Source: Leptospira fainei serovar Hurstbridge str. BUT 6
Lineage (GTDB): Bacteria > Spirochaetota > Leptospiria > Leptospirales > Leptospiraceae
DNA: 64,000 bases
Direction: 5' to 3'
Assembly: GCF_000306235.2 (NCBI RefSeq)
Contig: NZ_AKWZ02000006.1
Location: 111,454-175,453, forward strand
The notes under the pieces were generated by a model. The model made no database searches, was not told the DNA's origin, and saw only the letters and a list, made by a program, of their open reading frames with translations. A program made the translations under genes and the position numbers. Shown one piece after another: positions 28,786 through 41,893 of the stretch (its first letter is position 1; the number at the start of each line of letters is the position of its first letter).

Positions 28786-29047
28786 AAACGTTTTAACGTA
28801 TTCTTACTTAAAATAAAAACCTAGAAAAGGAAAATAACCGACTTCGAATCCGGATACAAATTCAATACTCACGGTTTGACCGTCCCAAGAGCCTTACTTC
28901 AAATTCTAATTGTGCGAAACTTTTAGGACACTATCCGATCCATAAACATAGATTCACCTGTGCCTCTGAGTCACAAGAATTACTACACCGCTGGCGATAA
29001 GAATCTGCCTAAAAAGGGAAATAAAATTAAGTATATTTAATATGTTT

Positions 29048-30214
29048 TCAAAAAGTCGACAGTCTTTTCTTTACGTAATCGTGGGGAATTCGTTCTTGCT
29101 CTAAACGATTTTTAGAATCCAATGTTCGTAGAAAGTTCCAAGTTTCACTCTCCGCTTCGGTAAGATTCTGTAATTTTAAAAATTTAGAATGCGCCCCATC
29201 GACGGCGAAATTCCGAAACTTAAGAAACACTTCCTTATCCATCAAAAACGACTTTGTCTGCGGATATTGCGATCGCAATACGGAAAGTATCTCGAATCCC
29301 TGAACATCCAAATCTCCCCAATATAAGATCTCCATTCCTTTAAGCCATACGCAATCTTTTAGGACTCCTAAACCGAATCCTTGTCCGAAAATAGCGATCG
29401 CGTTAGAAAGCTTCGGAAAACTAAGAAAATTGTAAATATTTGCGAAATTGGTCTTATTTTCTAGAATAAATACCCGCTTACACTCGCCTAAGCGCAAGTT
29501 CAAAAAATCGGATACGGGGATACTTATATCCGTCAAGCCTCCACAATACTTTTCCGAGATCTCAGCGTCTAATATCCGCAGACGAACAGATGCTTCTGCC
29601 TTTTTCAATCCATATCTGGATTCAAAATCCCGTCCCTCTCGATCAATGTGTTCCGGTATTAAAAAATCTAGGAGACTTCGTAACACGGCTTTGTTCTCTT
29701 CGATAAATTTTGTAGAAACTCGAATAGGTAATTCCCTAATATACAAATTCGGTTTAGGGTTCTTTAAAAAGTATTCGCAGACAGAAAGGAGATCTTCCCA
29801 TTTTCCGGTTTGTTCTACAACCGTCAGTGGATTTTTCGACAACCAATCCTTAAGCTGCGGTATTTTCGCCAGGATGCGCTCACATTCCGATCGAAAGTCT
29901 TTGAATTCATCGCGCTTATTCAGGAAAGCTAAAAAGTCGTCCTCCGAATCGAATACGATTTTCACAGGAAGTGTTTGCATTCCGAATTTTCTAGTTTCTC
30001 TTTGAACAGACACAAGTCTGAACCCGAATTCTTTCCGCTCTTTGGATCCTTCCTTTATTTCTTCAAGCAGAGAAGGATTCCGAATCAACTCTGCAGGTTC
30101 GACTTTTCCTGTAGGAATTTCCCAAGGAAAAGAATCTATTCGTAAAATGGAATGGAATAAAATCTTATTATAATAAGATAGTGACTTTTTACGGATCTCT
30201 TCGAAAGAAATCAT
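29048..30214 (-). CDS. jetD: Wadjet JetD, Toprim nuclease subunit
   Basis: 388 residues, with an N-terminal DUF3322 part (to about 230) and a C-terminal DUF2220/Toprim domain. The Toprim acidic residues are visible: E252 in VFILENKTN and D301/D303 in YWGDLDVQGFEIL. In type I Wadjet this subunit cuts circular DNA once the SMC motor JetABC has extruded it into a loop. It begins three bases after the jetC stop, and is the last gene of the operon. The Toprim site is intact, so the enzyme should be active. Confidence 0.93.
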   Translation of the reverse strand: MISFEEIRKKSLSYYNKILFHSILRIDSFPWEIPTGKVEPAELIRNPSLLEEIKEGSKERKEFGFRLVSVQRETRKFGMQTLPVKIVFDSEDDFLAFLNKRDEFKDFRSECERILAKIPQLKDWLSKNPLTVVEQTGKWEDLLSVCEYFLKNPKPNLYIRELPIRVSTKFIEENKAVLRSLLDFLIPEHIDREGRDFESRYGLKKAEASVRLRILDAEISEKYCGGLTDISIPVSDFLNLRLGECKRVFILENKTNFANIYNFLSFPKLSNAIAIFGQGFGLGVLKDCVWLKGMEILYWGDLDVQGFEILSVLRSQYPQTKSFLMDKEVFLKFRNFAVDGAHSKFLKLQNLTEAESETWNFLRTLDSKNRLEQERIPHDYVKKRLSTF

Positions 30215-30217
30215 TTG

Positions 30218-33574
<3,357 letters not shown>

Positions 33575-33579
33575 TGATA

Positions 33580-34143
33580 CTACTCTGATCCTTGCTTAAA
33601 TTTTGTTCGCAGTCTTTCCAAATCCGAAACTGTGATTTTAGCTTTTAAAATTTTCTCTATTCGTGCAGTATCTGAATCGATCTGCTTTATAAAACCCATG
33701 TCTTCGGCCTTTTTAAAAAGCCTTTCGAACTTTTTCTGGGTGTCGATTTCATCTGAAGAATCAGGAAAAAAAGGACGAACGCGATCAAATATTTCCCCTT
33801 TTCTAAGAACAACAGATCCTGATGGGTCCGCTTCTTCCAGTTCGATGATACATTCGCGTAGTAGAACAAGAAATAAAGTTTCTTCCTTTGTTAAAGGCAA
33901 CCTTCTAGTCAAAACAGGAAGTTTCTCTTCGGACTCAATGCTCTCATCTTCGGAAGTTTGTCGTAAAAACGCATAGCCGTCCTCTCTATCTAAATGCAGA
34001 AATAATCCGATTTTTTCAAAGTATTCTCTTACTTGTCTCTCATACGTAAGAAGATTATCCCAAGCTTTAAAATCCGATTCGATTCCAATTGGTCCTTTTA
34101 AGAGTTTTAATACTGCTGTAGCAAAAAGAGCTATTTTATCCAT
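33580..34143 (-). CDS. jetB: Wadjet JetB, MukE-like subunit (DUF4194)
   Basis: 187 residues. Winged-helix character with [20 protein letters not shown] in the middle and [14 protein letters not shown] at the end matches the DUF4194/MukE-like subunit that bridges the kleisin JetA and motor JetC. Its ATG overlaps the jetA stop by eight bases, so the two are translationally coupled. The C-terminus ends in a basic helix (ERLRTKFKQ). No catalytic role is expected. Confidence 0.9.
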   Translation of the reverse strand: MDKIALFATAVLKLLKGPIGIESDFKAWDNLLTYERQVREYFEKIGLFLHLDREDGYAFLRQTSEDESIESEEKLPVLTRRLPLTKEETLFLVLLRECIIELEEADPSGSVVLRKGEIFDRVRPFFPDSSDEIDTQKKFERLFKKAEDMGFIKQIDSDTARIEKILKAKITVSDLERLRTKFKQGSE

Positions 34144-35593
34144 CAGTGCCTACCCTATAAATTCCTTTTGGAACCCGATAAGCGCTAAGTTTTTGGTCTC
34201 CAGAAGATTTCAAAGAGGGAAAACATAAAAAGGTTTCCACATCGTCCAGGAAATGATTTTCTCCTCGGGCGGCGATCCAAACATAGGCGACCAGGCTCTC
34301 GAATCCGATATCATCTGGAAATGTGTCGAGAACCTTTTCCAAAGTTATCTCCGGATAGCTCCGAAGTAGACTTAATATTCTATTTTCGTAAATTTCCAAA
34401 TCGACCCCGCGTATTGACTCCAAAAAATCAATCGACAGCGATTCCTCTTCGTCATTTGAGATCTGAATCGATTTAAAAGCATCTACCGGGTCTCCCGTCC
34501 AAAGAGGACGTTCCATCGGAAGACGAATCTCAATCTCCTCCATTGAATGGAAATTTTCATTATCGTAATCGAATCTTCTTTCGATTACGATATTCTTAAT
34601 TTCAGAGATAAGTTCCTTAGACCTTCTATTTTCTCGAAGAGTCCTTTCTACAAGACTCTTCTTGAGTTGCTCCGACATTCTGGAAACAACCCCGTTTACT
34701 CTGCTTCCCGCCTCTCTCAAATTACGTCTAAAATTTCTGAAAAATTTTCGATCATCCAAAGCGATTACATCTTTTAATAAATAAAGAGAATCTAATATAC
34801 TTTCAAATTTTTCCTGACTTTTTTCGGACCTCAGAAAATCCCAAAAAGCTTGAAAACTTCTTCCTTGTTCCGATTGAAGCAATTCCTGATCTCCATCCAA
34901 TGCGAATTGCAAAATTTCTCCCTTTTGCGCCACATCCAAATATTTCTTATGGATCAACTTGGTTATTTCGTTAAAATTCCCTTCTACTTGCCTAAAATCC
35001 GAAAGAAGTGCTAAAGCTTCCTTTCGCGCATATACATATTGGCTTCGGATTCGCTCGCTTGGGAAAATGGAAACCTCATCCCCTAATTTGAGCTTTCCGA
35101 TCTGTTCATCTAAAACATCCCTTTTTAGTTCTAGCTGTTTGATTTTCTCCTTCGGATCCGAAACGCTCTCCTCTACGATTTCCTTTAATTTATTTAACAC
35201 GGAAAAGAAACGGGATTCCGTTCCTATCGCCTCCCGTTCGTTTAAAGAACGCAAGTCTTCTATCCAGGAGAAAACCTTTTCCAATTCGCTCGTCGGCTCC
35301 AATATAATTTCTTCATTTCCTTCGGAAGAACGAATCCTTCTATATAGAAAATTTTCTCCCACCCATTCGCTAATATATACCTCTGCTTCTCTATATAAAC
35401 TAAGATCATGGACCTCTCGGATATTCTCTAATTCATGACGCAGCAATATCTTAAGTTCCTCAAAGGGAACAAAATTTCTCCCAGAGTCCCTAAAATATTT
35501 TTCCAAAAAATATAAGATAAAAGGAGCGTTATCCTTTTTCAACAGACGAATTGCAGGAGAGCCAAATAATCTATTTAAAATCCGATAATCCAT
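34136..35593 (-). CDS. jetA: Wadjet JetA, kleisin-like subunit (DUF3375)
   Basis: 485 residues. The start [20 protein letters not shown] and the order of helical and winged-helix segments ([18 protein letters not shown]; a coiled coil near [20 protein letters not shown]) match DUF3375, the MukF-like kleisin of type I Wadjet. It is the first gene of the jetABCD operon; AGGAG lies about ten bases before the ATG. It should form the ring with JetB and JetC. Upstream is about 400 bases of AT-rich DNA, then an IS3 relic. Confidence 0.92.
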   Translation of the reverse strand: MDYRILNRLFGSPAIRLLKKDNAPFILYFLEKYFRDSGRNFVPFEELKILLRHELENIREVHDLSLYREAEVYISEWVGENFLYRRIRSSEGNEEIILEPTSELEKVFSWIEDLRSLNEREAIGTESRFFSVLNKLKEIVEESVSDPKEKIKQLELKRDVLDEQIGKLKLGDEVSIFPSERIRSQYVYARKEALALLSDFRQVEGNFNEITKLIHKKYLDVAQKGEILQFALDGDQELLQSEQGRSFQAFWDFLRSEKSQEKFESILDSLYLLKDVIALDDRKFFRNFRRNLREAGSRVNGVVSRMSEQLKKSLVERTLRENRRSKELISEIKNIVIERRFDYDNENFHSMEEIEIRLPMERPLWTGDPVDAFKSIQISNDEEESLSIDFLESIRGVDLEIYENRILSLLRSYPEITLEKVLDTFPDDIGFESLVAYVWIAARGENHFLDDVETFLCFPSLKSSGDQKLSAYRVPKGIYRVGTDG

Positions 35594-35989
35594 ATATAAG
35601 AGCTCCTATTCCCATAGGCGAAGAGCGCCCCCACTATCAAGACTTACTTTCGGTGTCTTTACTCACCATACCCCATTCGCTCGATATCGCAAAAACATCC
35701 AAGATTAATGTTTTTTCTGTTATCACAAAATATCCATTTCAGAATTGAATCAATCCCGGTATTATCAAGAATATTTCATTTCATCTTCAAATTATGATTA
35801 TATTCTTATTTCAGAAAATAAATGGAACATAATTTATTTTTTCATAATATATAAAACCCATTCTTCAAAGTGGAACTTAAAAAATCCTTTTCTTTCAATC
35901 AACGAGAATCTATACATCCGCTTGGCCTTATTTTGGATTGGTTTCAAATCATGTCAATAAGAACTAATGTAATAAATCTCGCTTAGTTT
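35594..35989. other. AT-rich region upstream of the Wadjet operon
   Basis: The jet promoter must lie here, but no clear -35/-10 was read. No gene was seen. Small plus-strand frames lack protein character. Confidence 0.35.
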
Positions 35990-36284
35990 TGGAATGCCAG
36001 AACTGGGACTCCAAGAAGATCGAATCCAGAAATCCTGCAAAGGGTTTAATTTTCCATTCGGAGCGAGGTTCCAATTATTGCTCTCGTGAATTCGCGAGCT
36101 TCTGTCTTTAAATAAAATCAGGAGGGGCAATGGCAGAAAAGGGAATTGTTGGGGCAACGCTATCGCGGAGTCTTTTCTTCGGCTCCCGATAGGAATGGAA
36201 TATAGTGTCTTCTATAATAGACAAAGAGTTCACTCATTCTTAGGATGCATAGGTCCTACTGAATTTGAAGAGAAAATCGCTTAA
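35990..36284 (+). pseudogene. IS3-family transposase (OrfB) relic
   Basis: Pieces of the rve integrase domain appear in order on the plus strand: GLIFHSERGSNYCSREFASF (consensus GLIFHSDRGSQY), then RKGNCWGNAIAESF (consensus RKGNCWDNAVAESFF), then YSVFYNRQRVHSFLGCIGPT and EFEEKIA with a stop at 36284. A stop follows ASFCL, and about 30 residues are missing between AESF and YNRQR. The Asp in DRG is changed to Glu and that in WDN to Gly. It is a dead insertion element next to the Wadjet operon. Confidence 0.8.
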
Positions 36285-36532
36285 AATGTGTCTCCAAATG
36301 TAACTAGGTTATTGTTTGTGCTTTTCTTTAAAATCAACAATTCCTCATCCACCTTCCCAGGGATTAAATCATTCAATTCTCGATTATCGAATTTCGATTT
36401 TCTAAATAGGGCCTTCGGCTGCAAACATCGGCATAATCACAGAGAAGGCCTAGCTGAATGTATACCCTAGTGGCGTACAATTTTCTTCATATTATATTTA
36501 AAGGGCGAATAAAGATAAAGAAAATCGTTGAA

Positions 36533-36566
36533 ATACTTATATATAGCTATATGATTATATAAGTAT
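36533..36566 (+). promoter_or_regulatory. inverted-repeat operator upstream of ArsR gene
   Basis: ATACTTATATA (36533-36543) and TATATAAGTAT (36556-36566) are exact reverse complements, 12 bases apart. A -10-like TATAAG (36558-36563) lies in the right arm and would start transcription close to the ATG at 36573, which has no ribosome site. Confidence 0.55.
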
Positions 36567-36572
36567 ATAGAT

Positions 36573-36908
36573 ATGCAAAATCTTGACGCTACCTTTGCAG
36601 CACTCGCCGACTCCACACGTCGTGCGATCCTAATGCGCCTTGCGAAAGGCGAGATGACAGTCATGGAATTGGCCAAACCTTTCAAAATGAGCCAACCTGC
36701 AATCTCGCGACACCTCAAAGTTCTTGAGCAGGCCGGCCTCGTTTCGACAACTATCCGTGCACAAGAGCGACCGCGTCGACTCGAGACCGCGCCCCTTAAA
36801 AAAGCGACCGATTGGATTGAGAAATACCGCCAGATGTGGGAAAAGCGGTATCAAGCGCTTGATGCGCTGCTCGTAGAATTACAAACAATACAAACTCAGG
36901 GAGATTAG
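36573..36908 (+). CDS. ArsR-family regulator paired with SRPBCC protein
   Basis: 111 residues. The ArsR core is FAALADSTRRAILMRLAKGE, the recognition helix MSQPAISRHLKVLEQAGLV, and the wing follows with RAQERPRRLETAPL. No metal-binding Cys is present. The stop lies five bases before the next gene, so it is an operon with the SRPBCC gene, and the palindrome upstream is likely its own operator. It resembles the regulators at 16457 and 59807 in form but not closely in sequence. Confidence 0.9.
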   Translation: MQNLDATFAALADSTRRAILMRLAKGEMTVMELAKPFKMSQPAISRHLKVLEQAGLVSTTIRAQERPRRLETAPLKKATDWIEKYRQMWEKRYQALDALLVELQTIQTQGD

Positions 36909-36913
36909 CAAAA

Positions 36914-37429
36914 ATGAAAACGAACCAAAAGCAAGTGAAGATGGAACTTAAAGGTGAAACCGAAATCGTATTCACGCGCTATTTCTCAGCGCGTCGCGAA
37001 TTGGTATTCGACTGCCATACTAAGCCCGAGTTGATGCGCCGATGGCTAATAGGTCCTGATGGCATGATGCTTGATACATGCGAGGTGGATCTTAAAGTTG
37101 GGGGCAAATACCTATTCGTTTATGCGGATGCAAAGGGAAATAGGTTCGGGATTTACGGGAAATATCGAGAAGTAGTCATCCCGGAAAAAGTGACCAATAC
37201 TGAGAATTATGCCGTGGATATGTCGACATTTAACTCAAATATAGCAGAGGATCCGAACGCGATGATTGAGATGCGAACCTTCACAACCGAAGGCGATGCG
37301 ACGTTGATGACACACGTCTGCAAATATTCTTCAGCGGAAATGCGCAAGATGGCGCTGGAAACGAATATGGCTGATGGCATGGGGGAATTCTATGAACCGC
37401 TTGATAAACTCCTATTAGAAATCGCGTGA
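36914..37429 (+). CDS. SRPBCC (AHSA1-type) domain protein
   Basis: 171 residues. Family features: EIVFTRYFSARRELVFDCHT, KPELMRRWLIGPDGMML, DLKVGGKYLFVYADAKG, and the C-terminal helix DGMGEFYEPLDKLLLEIA. It belongs to the AHSA1 (activator of Hsp90 ATPase homologue 1-like) branch and should bind a small ligand in its pocket. It directly follows the ArsR gene with a five-base gap. No enzymatic activity can be assigned. Confidence 0.88.
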   Translation: MKTNQKQVKMELKGETEIVFTRYFSARRELVFDCHTKPELMRRWLIGPDGMMLDTCEVDLKVGGKYLFVYADAKGNRFGIYGKYREVVIPEKVTNTENYAVDMSTFNSNIAEDPNAMIEMRTFTTEGDATLMTHVCKYSSAEMRKMALETNMADGMGEFYEPLDKLLLEIA

Positions 37430-37848
37430 CTATCTTTCCTTTATTAGAAGACATTAAATCACTTAAGAGTACGGTAGTCTTCTCTTCAGAAGCGTAGCAG
37501 TATTTTTTGATGCCCCTAACCTTCTTCGTATCTCCGAAGCACTCAAACCTAATGGAGACCTTTTTAATGCGTCTGGAAAGACCGATGAGAGGGTTTTTAA
37601 GACGCTATAAGGGAGCATCTTTAGTTAAAGATATTTTACGGCGAGGACGGTTCTTAAAGTAGCTGTAATGTTTCTCTAACACAGATGAAGCTTGTTCATT
37701 CGTATCGGAAGCATTTGTTAGAGTTAAAGAAAACAATTACAGCTATAAATTTCTTTTTTGGACTTGGCGTATCCGAATATAATTTGGAATAGACGGTTAG
37801 TGGAATCATACAATTCTTAAAGCTAATTCAATATTAGGATTCGATACT
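37430..37848. other. intergenic region with hairpin and possible relic
   Basis: About 37507-37611 on the plus strand reads DAPNLLRISEALKPNGDLFN and ends FKTL-stop, similar to the post-motif region of SAM methyltransferases, but has no start or SAM motif. A long imperfect hairpin at 37660-37745 is listed separately. Confidence 0.3.
37660..37745. repeat. long imperfect inverted repeat
   Basis: TAGCTGTAAT (37660-37669) pairs with ATTACAGCTA (37736-37745), and CTCTAACA (37674-37681) with TGTTAGAG (37716-37723), giving two nested stems with an unequal internal loop. It sits in non-coding DNA. It could be a small mobile element or RNA structure. Confidence 0.5.
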
Positions 37849-38544
37849 TTATTTTCTCAAGTTGAACTGGACATATCCGTGCCCTTTAAGAAGAGAATCT
37901 AGGACTTGTCTTTTAATGCTCAGAAAATCCAATTCCAGATCATCAATGCACTTTAACGAAGGATGAAGCTTCAGATACAAGTCCTTCTTATATTTTCCAT
38001 TTCGGAAATTATTCAGCCCCTCGGAAATCCCGGTTCGAACGAATAATCTTTCATACCAATCCAATATTTGAAAATTGTCGTTAATTTCTCGAAAATATTT
38101 TTCTAATCCCGCTATCACGTCCGCAATGAATTCGAATACCGAAATTGTAATTTCCTCCGGCTCCCCATAATCCTTGGATTCGCATAAGTGGGAGGCGAAT
38201 GGATACGTTTCGTATCTTGGGATAGCCGGTTGTTCGGAAATTCCTTCCGAATTAAAATACGGATTTAGTAGATAGCATTTTGCCGAACTAAGAAAATTCT
38301 GAATTTTTGGTTTTCGATACAAAATATTCACGCACGATGCATGTTCAGATAAGAATCGTTTAAAAGAAGTATTATGGAATTCTTGATTTCGATCGGGGTC
38401 GAATCCGAGATATTCAATACAACGAAACGAAAGAATCATTGCGGGAATAAATAAAGAATTATCAAGAGAAACTAAAATATCTCTGATTACATGATCATAG
38501 AATTCAAACTTTATTCGTTTTAGCTTTTCTCCGAATTCCGACAT
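37849..38544 (-). CDS. hypothetical protein
   Basis: 231 residues, soluble, with no signal peptide. Features are a helical N-terminus (KLKRIKFEFYDHVIRDILVS), FRCIEYLGFDPDRNQEFHNT, and a helical end with KRQVLDSLLKGHGYVQFNLR. Composition and codon use look like a real gene. The family is not recognised. It lies 52 bases downstream of the HAD gene on the same strand and could be the last gene of that operon, but the spacing leaves that open. Confidence 0.5.
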   Translation of the reverse strand: MSEFGEKLKRIKFEFYDHVIRDILVSLDNSLFIPAMILSFRCIEYLGFDPDRNQEFHNTSFKRFLSEHASCVNILYRKPKIQNFLSSAKCYLLNPYFNSEGISEQPAIPRYETYPFASHLCESKDYGEPEEITISVFEFIADVIAGLEKYFREINDNFQILDWYERLFVRTGISEGLNNFRNGKYKKDLYLKLHPSLKCIDDLELDFLSIKRQVLDSLLKGHGYVQFNLRK

Positions 38545-38596
38545 ATTAAATCTTTTCTCTCATCGTATTCAAAACCATATCGCATTTTTAAAACAT

Positions 38597-39490
38597 TCAA
38601 AACTCGGTATCGATGGAACCGGCGGATTGAATCCACCAGCCCGCTGATTCCCCGATGGAACGCAAATCTATGTCGCCATGATCGATCAGTAAGCTACGAT
38701 TTGCTTCGAGTAGCATACTAAGATCGGTGAAGGCATCCCCGGCAGCGAAGCCGATTTCGGAAGAGGTAATTTCGCGAATCGCTTTAACTTTGCCGTCATT
38801 ATATGTTAATGGTTCTTCGATTTCAGGGAGCAGAACTCCTTGCTTGGATTTTAAACGCATGCCACGAACCCGATTCGGCTCCAATCCGAATTCTTGAGCT
38901 GCAACCTGAACACAGTATTCTGGAGAAGCGGTAATGATCCACACTTCCCATTTTCTTTCTTTCAACTTTCGGATCAATTCTAATAAAGGCTCGCGGATTC
39001 GTAATCGGCAATCCATAGAACGTCCGTCGGCTAAAACAAAATCGTTTCTATTTTGCTTCTGGTTCTCGACGAACACATATCTGGCAATTTTTTTAAGCTC
39101 CTCCTCCGACATCCCGGAATAGATGATTCTGGTCCATCGGTAAGCCGCTTCAGGTCCTTCCTCCTCGGAAACGGTAAAAAATAATCTTAAAATCTCCTCG
39201 ACCAGTCGAGCGTAACTCCGCATATCCTTATGCATGCGGAATGCTCGCCAGAGATCCCGCCAAACGGAAATCGTTTCGAGTGGAAGAAAAGGATCTCGCA
39301 ATTCTTCCCAGAATTCGTCTAAATCCGCCCGAAGGAGTCCATTCGTCATAATATATTGCATCGTAGCGACGCCGAGATCTCCGCGGATCAGAGTATTGTC
39401 AAAATCGAAACAAGCAAACTGCGGCTGCTCGGAAAGCATCTTTTCCAATCCGAATCGAACTGAGGAATCCCAGACAGATGAAAGCATCAA
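38597..39490 (-). CDS. HAD-superfamily (IB-type) phosphohydrolase
   Basis: 297 residues. The HAD motifs are present: motif I FACFDFDNTLIRGD, motif II IITASPEYCVQV, a later Lys in DGKVKAI, and motif IV GFAAGDAFTDLSML. A large cap lies between I and II (residues about 40-180). This is the SerB-like HAD-IB arrangement, so the substrate is probably a phosphate ester, but its identity is unknown. Its start overlaps the SDR stop by four bases (ATGA), so it is translationally coupled in the FMO-SDR-HAD operon. Confidence 0.85.
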   Translation of the reverse strand: MMLSSVWDSSVRFGLEKMLSEQPQFACFDFDNTLIRGDLGVATMQYIMTNGLLRADLDEFWEELRDPFLPLETISVWRDLWRAFRMHKDMRSYARLVEEILRLFFTVSEEEGPEAAYRWTRIIYSGMSEEELKKIARYVFVENQKQNRNDFVLADGRSMDCRLRIREPLLELIRKLKERKWEVWIITASPEYCVQVAAQEFGLEPNRVRGMRLKSKQGVLLPEIEEPLTYNDGKVKAIREITSSEIGFAAGDAFTDLSMLLEANRSLLIDHGDIDLRSIGESAGWWIQSAGSIDTEF

Positions 39491-40344
39491 TTTTTGCTAA
39501 TAGACTGAATTCCTTTCTTGCGAAGCCAACGACGTCGCCCTTTTTCGCCGATCCATTTTAGAATGGGAGAAAGCCGCCCAATTAGCCACGGAAAAACGGC
39601 AGCCAATCGAGATGTTAAACCATCGCTGTAAGGAACGTAAATTTCCATCCTTCCCGTTTCTGCCCCGCGTAAGACTGCTTTCGCAATATCGTCCGGCGAT
39701 TTTACGGCGTTTACCCAATTAAGTACGGATCCGCCATGAAGTGCTTCGTGCATTAACATCGGCGTGTCCACTGCAGCAGGATAGATTCCGGATACTTTGA
39801 TTCCCGTTCCGCGAAGTTCCTCATGCAAAGCGGTAAGAAATCCTCGTAAACCGAATTTAGTGGCGGAATATAACGCCGAATCGGCAAGCGCTACTATACT
39901 GCCGATGGACACTATGCTCACAACGGCTCCGCGACCTCGATTCAGCATTAATGGGACCAATCCGTGTATCAATCGAATAGGACTAATCATATTAATCATG
40001 GAATGTCGCTCGATTTCGGATGAATCCATATCGAGAACCGGACCTACTTTTGTATATCCTGCATTGTTAACCAATAAGTCTATATGAGGATACTTTTGCT
40101 GGATCATCCCGATTAAAGATTCTACGTCGGAAGCTTTTGTCTGATCACAAACGATCAATTCCGGTTTTCTAGATAATTTACTTACAATGGTAGACATTTT
40201 TTCTTTGCTTATATCTGAAAGAACCAAGTCGTATCCGAGTTTATCTAATCGAATCGCAATAGCCTCCGCAATCGCGCCCCCTCCTCCGGTAATTAAAGCG
40301 ACTTTCGGAGTCATTGTTCTTTCGTTTTTAATAAACGAATTCAC
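39487..40344 (-). CDS. short-chain dehydrogenase/reductase
   Basis: 285 residues. SDR features: TGGGGAIAEAIAIRL for NAD(P) binding, LLVNNAGYTKVG, the active-site strand VVSIVSIGSIVALADSALYS and the YxxxK in YSATK. The C-terminal region is basic (KGRRRWLRKKG). It sits second in a tightly coupled operon: its ATG overlaps the FMO stop and its stop overlaps the HAD start, each by four bases. It probably acts on the product or substrate of the monooxygenase. Confidence 0.9.
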   Translation of the reverse strand: MNSFIKNERTMTPKVALITGGGGAIAEAIAIRLDKLGYDLVLSDISKEKMSTIVSKLSRKPELIVCDQTKASDVESLIGMIQQKYPHIDLLVNNAGYTKVGPVLDMDSSEIERHSMINMISPIRLIHGLVPLMLNRGRGAVVSIVSIGSIVALADSALYSATKFGLRGFLTALHEELRGTGIKVSGIYPAAVDTPMLMHEALHGGSVLNWVNAVKSPDDIAKAVLRGAETGRMEIYVPYSDGLTSRLAAVFPWLIGRLSPILKWIGEKGRRRWLRKKGIQSISKN

Positions 40345-41756
40345 CGGATTGCTCCCTGTATTTCCCGTTTTGTGGCGGAATTCGTTCTTAATTTTTCAAA
40401 TTGGCCGGGCTTCAGTTTTGGCCATCCGATACGTCCGTGTATTTTCGAAAGATACTTCAAATAAGCGACTTGGTTAACGTAAACTGCATGCCGTCCCGAA
40501 TTTAAATATCGAATGCCTCCATTCAGCAAAGGATGATCCGATTCGATTAGCTGCTCGAATACTTGCGCCGATTTATCGCCGTTTCGTTTCGCTTCAATAT
40601 ATGCGGCAATTAAGTTCGCCATCTCATCGAACATCTTGTAAGCTCCCCCGTCGGTTTCCATATAGCCGAGGGCATACAAGTTCTCATATTTACGATGAAA
40701 TAAGGTTAAATACAAATCCGTAGGACGACCGTTCTTCCATTCAAAATATTGGTCCATATAAGGGATCGACCAATTGTATCCGGTCGCAAGAATGATTAGA
40801 TCGATCTTTTCGTTAGTACCGTCTTTGAACTCGACTAAATTTCCGTTCAACCGTTCAATATCGCCTTTGGCAATCACATCACCATGACGCAAATTATGTA
40901 AGAGTTGATCGTTTACTATAGGATGTGTTTCGAAAATTCTATGATCCGGTGCGGGCAGCCCGAGTTTTGTAACATCGCCGATCAAAAATTTCAGCATTTT
41001 ACCGAGAACCCATTGCGAAAACCAGTTAGGTATCCAATGTGCACCGTCTCCGAATACGTCGGCTGGTTGGCCCAAGACATGTTTAGGAATAAAATGGTAT
41101 CCTCTCCTAACGCTTATAAATGCTTGTTCTGCATTTGCGCCCGCATCACATGCGATATCGCAGCCGGAATTTCCTGCTCCTATAATCAATACGCGTTTTC
41201 CTTTGAAGAAGGACGTCTTCTTGTAATTCACGCTATGTAATATTTGACCCTGAAACGTTTCGCTTCCCGGTAATTTCGGAATATTCGGAGACCAGGTAAT
41301 TCCCGTGGCGCATATGATTCCACCGTACAACCTTAGATCCCCGTTTGATAATTCTACTGTCCATCTCGAACCGTTCTTCCGGATATTATTAACCGAAGTG
41401 TTGAATTCAATATTACGATACAAATCGTATTCTCTAGCAAAGGACTTGTGGTATGCAAGGATCTGGCGATTGGATGGATAATCCGGATAATCGGAAGGCA
41501 TCGGAAAATCGTCGTAGTTAGAAAGATATTTCGATGAAATAAAATGGGCGCTTTCATACATCGGAGATCCTGGATTTTCTATATCCCAAATACCGCCGAC
41601 ATCTTTGTATTTTTCGATTACATGAAACGGGATCCCTCGCGATCTCAAAGAACGCGCCATAGAAATCCCTGCCGGACCCGCTCCTACTATACAAATAAAA
41701 TCAGAAAAATTAGCCATCGGCTTTGACCCCGAAACTGTGCTACCCTCTTCCTTCAT
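40341..41756 (-). CDS. flavin-containing monooxygenase (FMO/Baeyer-Villiger type)
   Basis: 471 residues. FAD site VGAGPAGISMARSLRSRG, GGIWD, the FMO motif FQGQILHSVNYKK (FxGxxxHxxxY-like), the NADP site IGAGNSGCDIACD and the ATGYNWS motif. These assign it to class B flavin monooxygenases, which add one oxygen to ketones, amines or sulfides. GGAGG lies shortly before the ATG. It is the first gene of the FMO-SDR-HAD operon and starts 10 bases from a 56-base inverted-repeat region shared with the divergent TetR gene. Confidence 0.9.
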   Translation of the reverse strand: MKEEGSTVSGSKPMANFSDFICIVGAGPAGISMARSLRSRGIPFHVIEKYKDVGGIWDIENPGSPMYESAHFISSKYLSNYDDFPMPSDYPDYPSNRQILAYHKSFAREYDLYRNIEFNTSVNNIRKNGSRWTVELSNGDLRLYGGIICATGITWSPNIPKLPGSETFQGQILHSVNYKKTSFFKGKRVLIIGAGNSGCDIACDAGANAEQAFISVRRGYHFIPKHVLGQPADVFGDGAHWIPNWFSQWVLGKMLKFLIGDVTKLGLPAPDHRIFETHPIVNDQLLHNLRHGDVIAKGDIERLNGNLVEFKDGTNEKIDLIILATGYNWSIPYMDQYFEWKNGRPTDLYLTLFHRKYENLYALGYMETDGGAYKMFDEMANLIAAYIEAKRNGDKSAQVFEQLIESDHPLLNGGIRYLNSGRHAVYVNQVAYLKYLSKIHGRIGWPKLKPGQFEKLRTNSATKREIQGAIR

Positions 41757-41766
41757 AAAAACCTCC

Positions 41767-41822
41767 GATTCGATACGTGAGCAATGATCGCATTAAAATG
41801 AGCATTGCTCACGTATCGAATC
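41767..41822. promoter_or_regulatory. 20-bp perfect inverted repeat, TetR operator candidate
   Basis: GATTCGATACGTGAGCAATG (41767-41786) and its exact reverse complement (41803-41822) flank a 16-base centre. It lies between the divergent FMO and TetR genes and would let one repressor control both. The arm length is large for a single TetR dimer site and may hold two dimers. Confidence 0.75.
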
Positions 41823-41893
41823 TCAGTCAAACGAAAAATCCAGGGGAAAGAAAAAAGTAGCCCAAACTAGGCCGGCGAATATCTTGTTTCGAT

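Noticed and set aside
33632..35438. Plus-strand frames opposite jetA and jetB, up to 159 codons
   Set aside because: Serine-rich complements of coiled-coil coding sequence; classical shadow frames.
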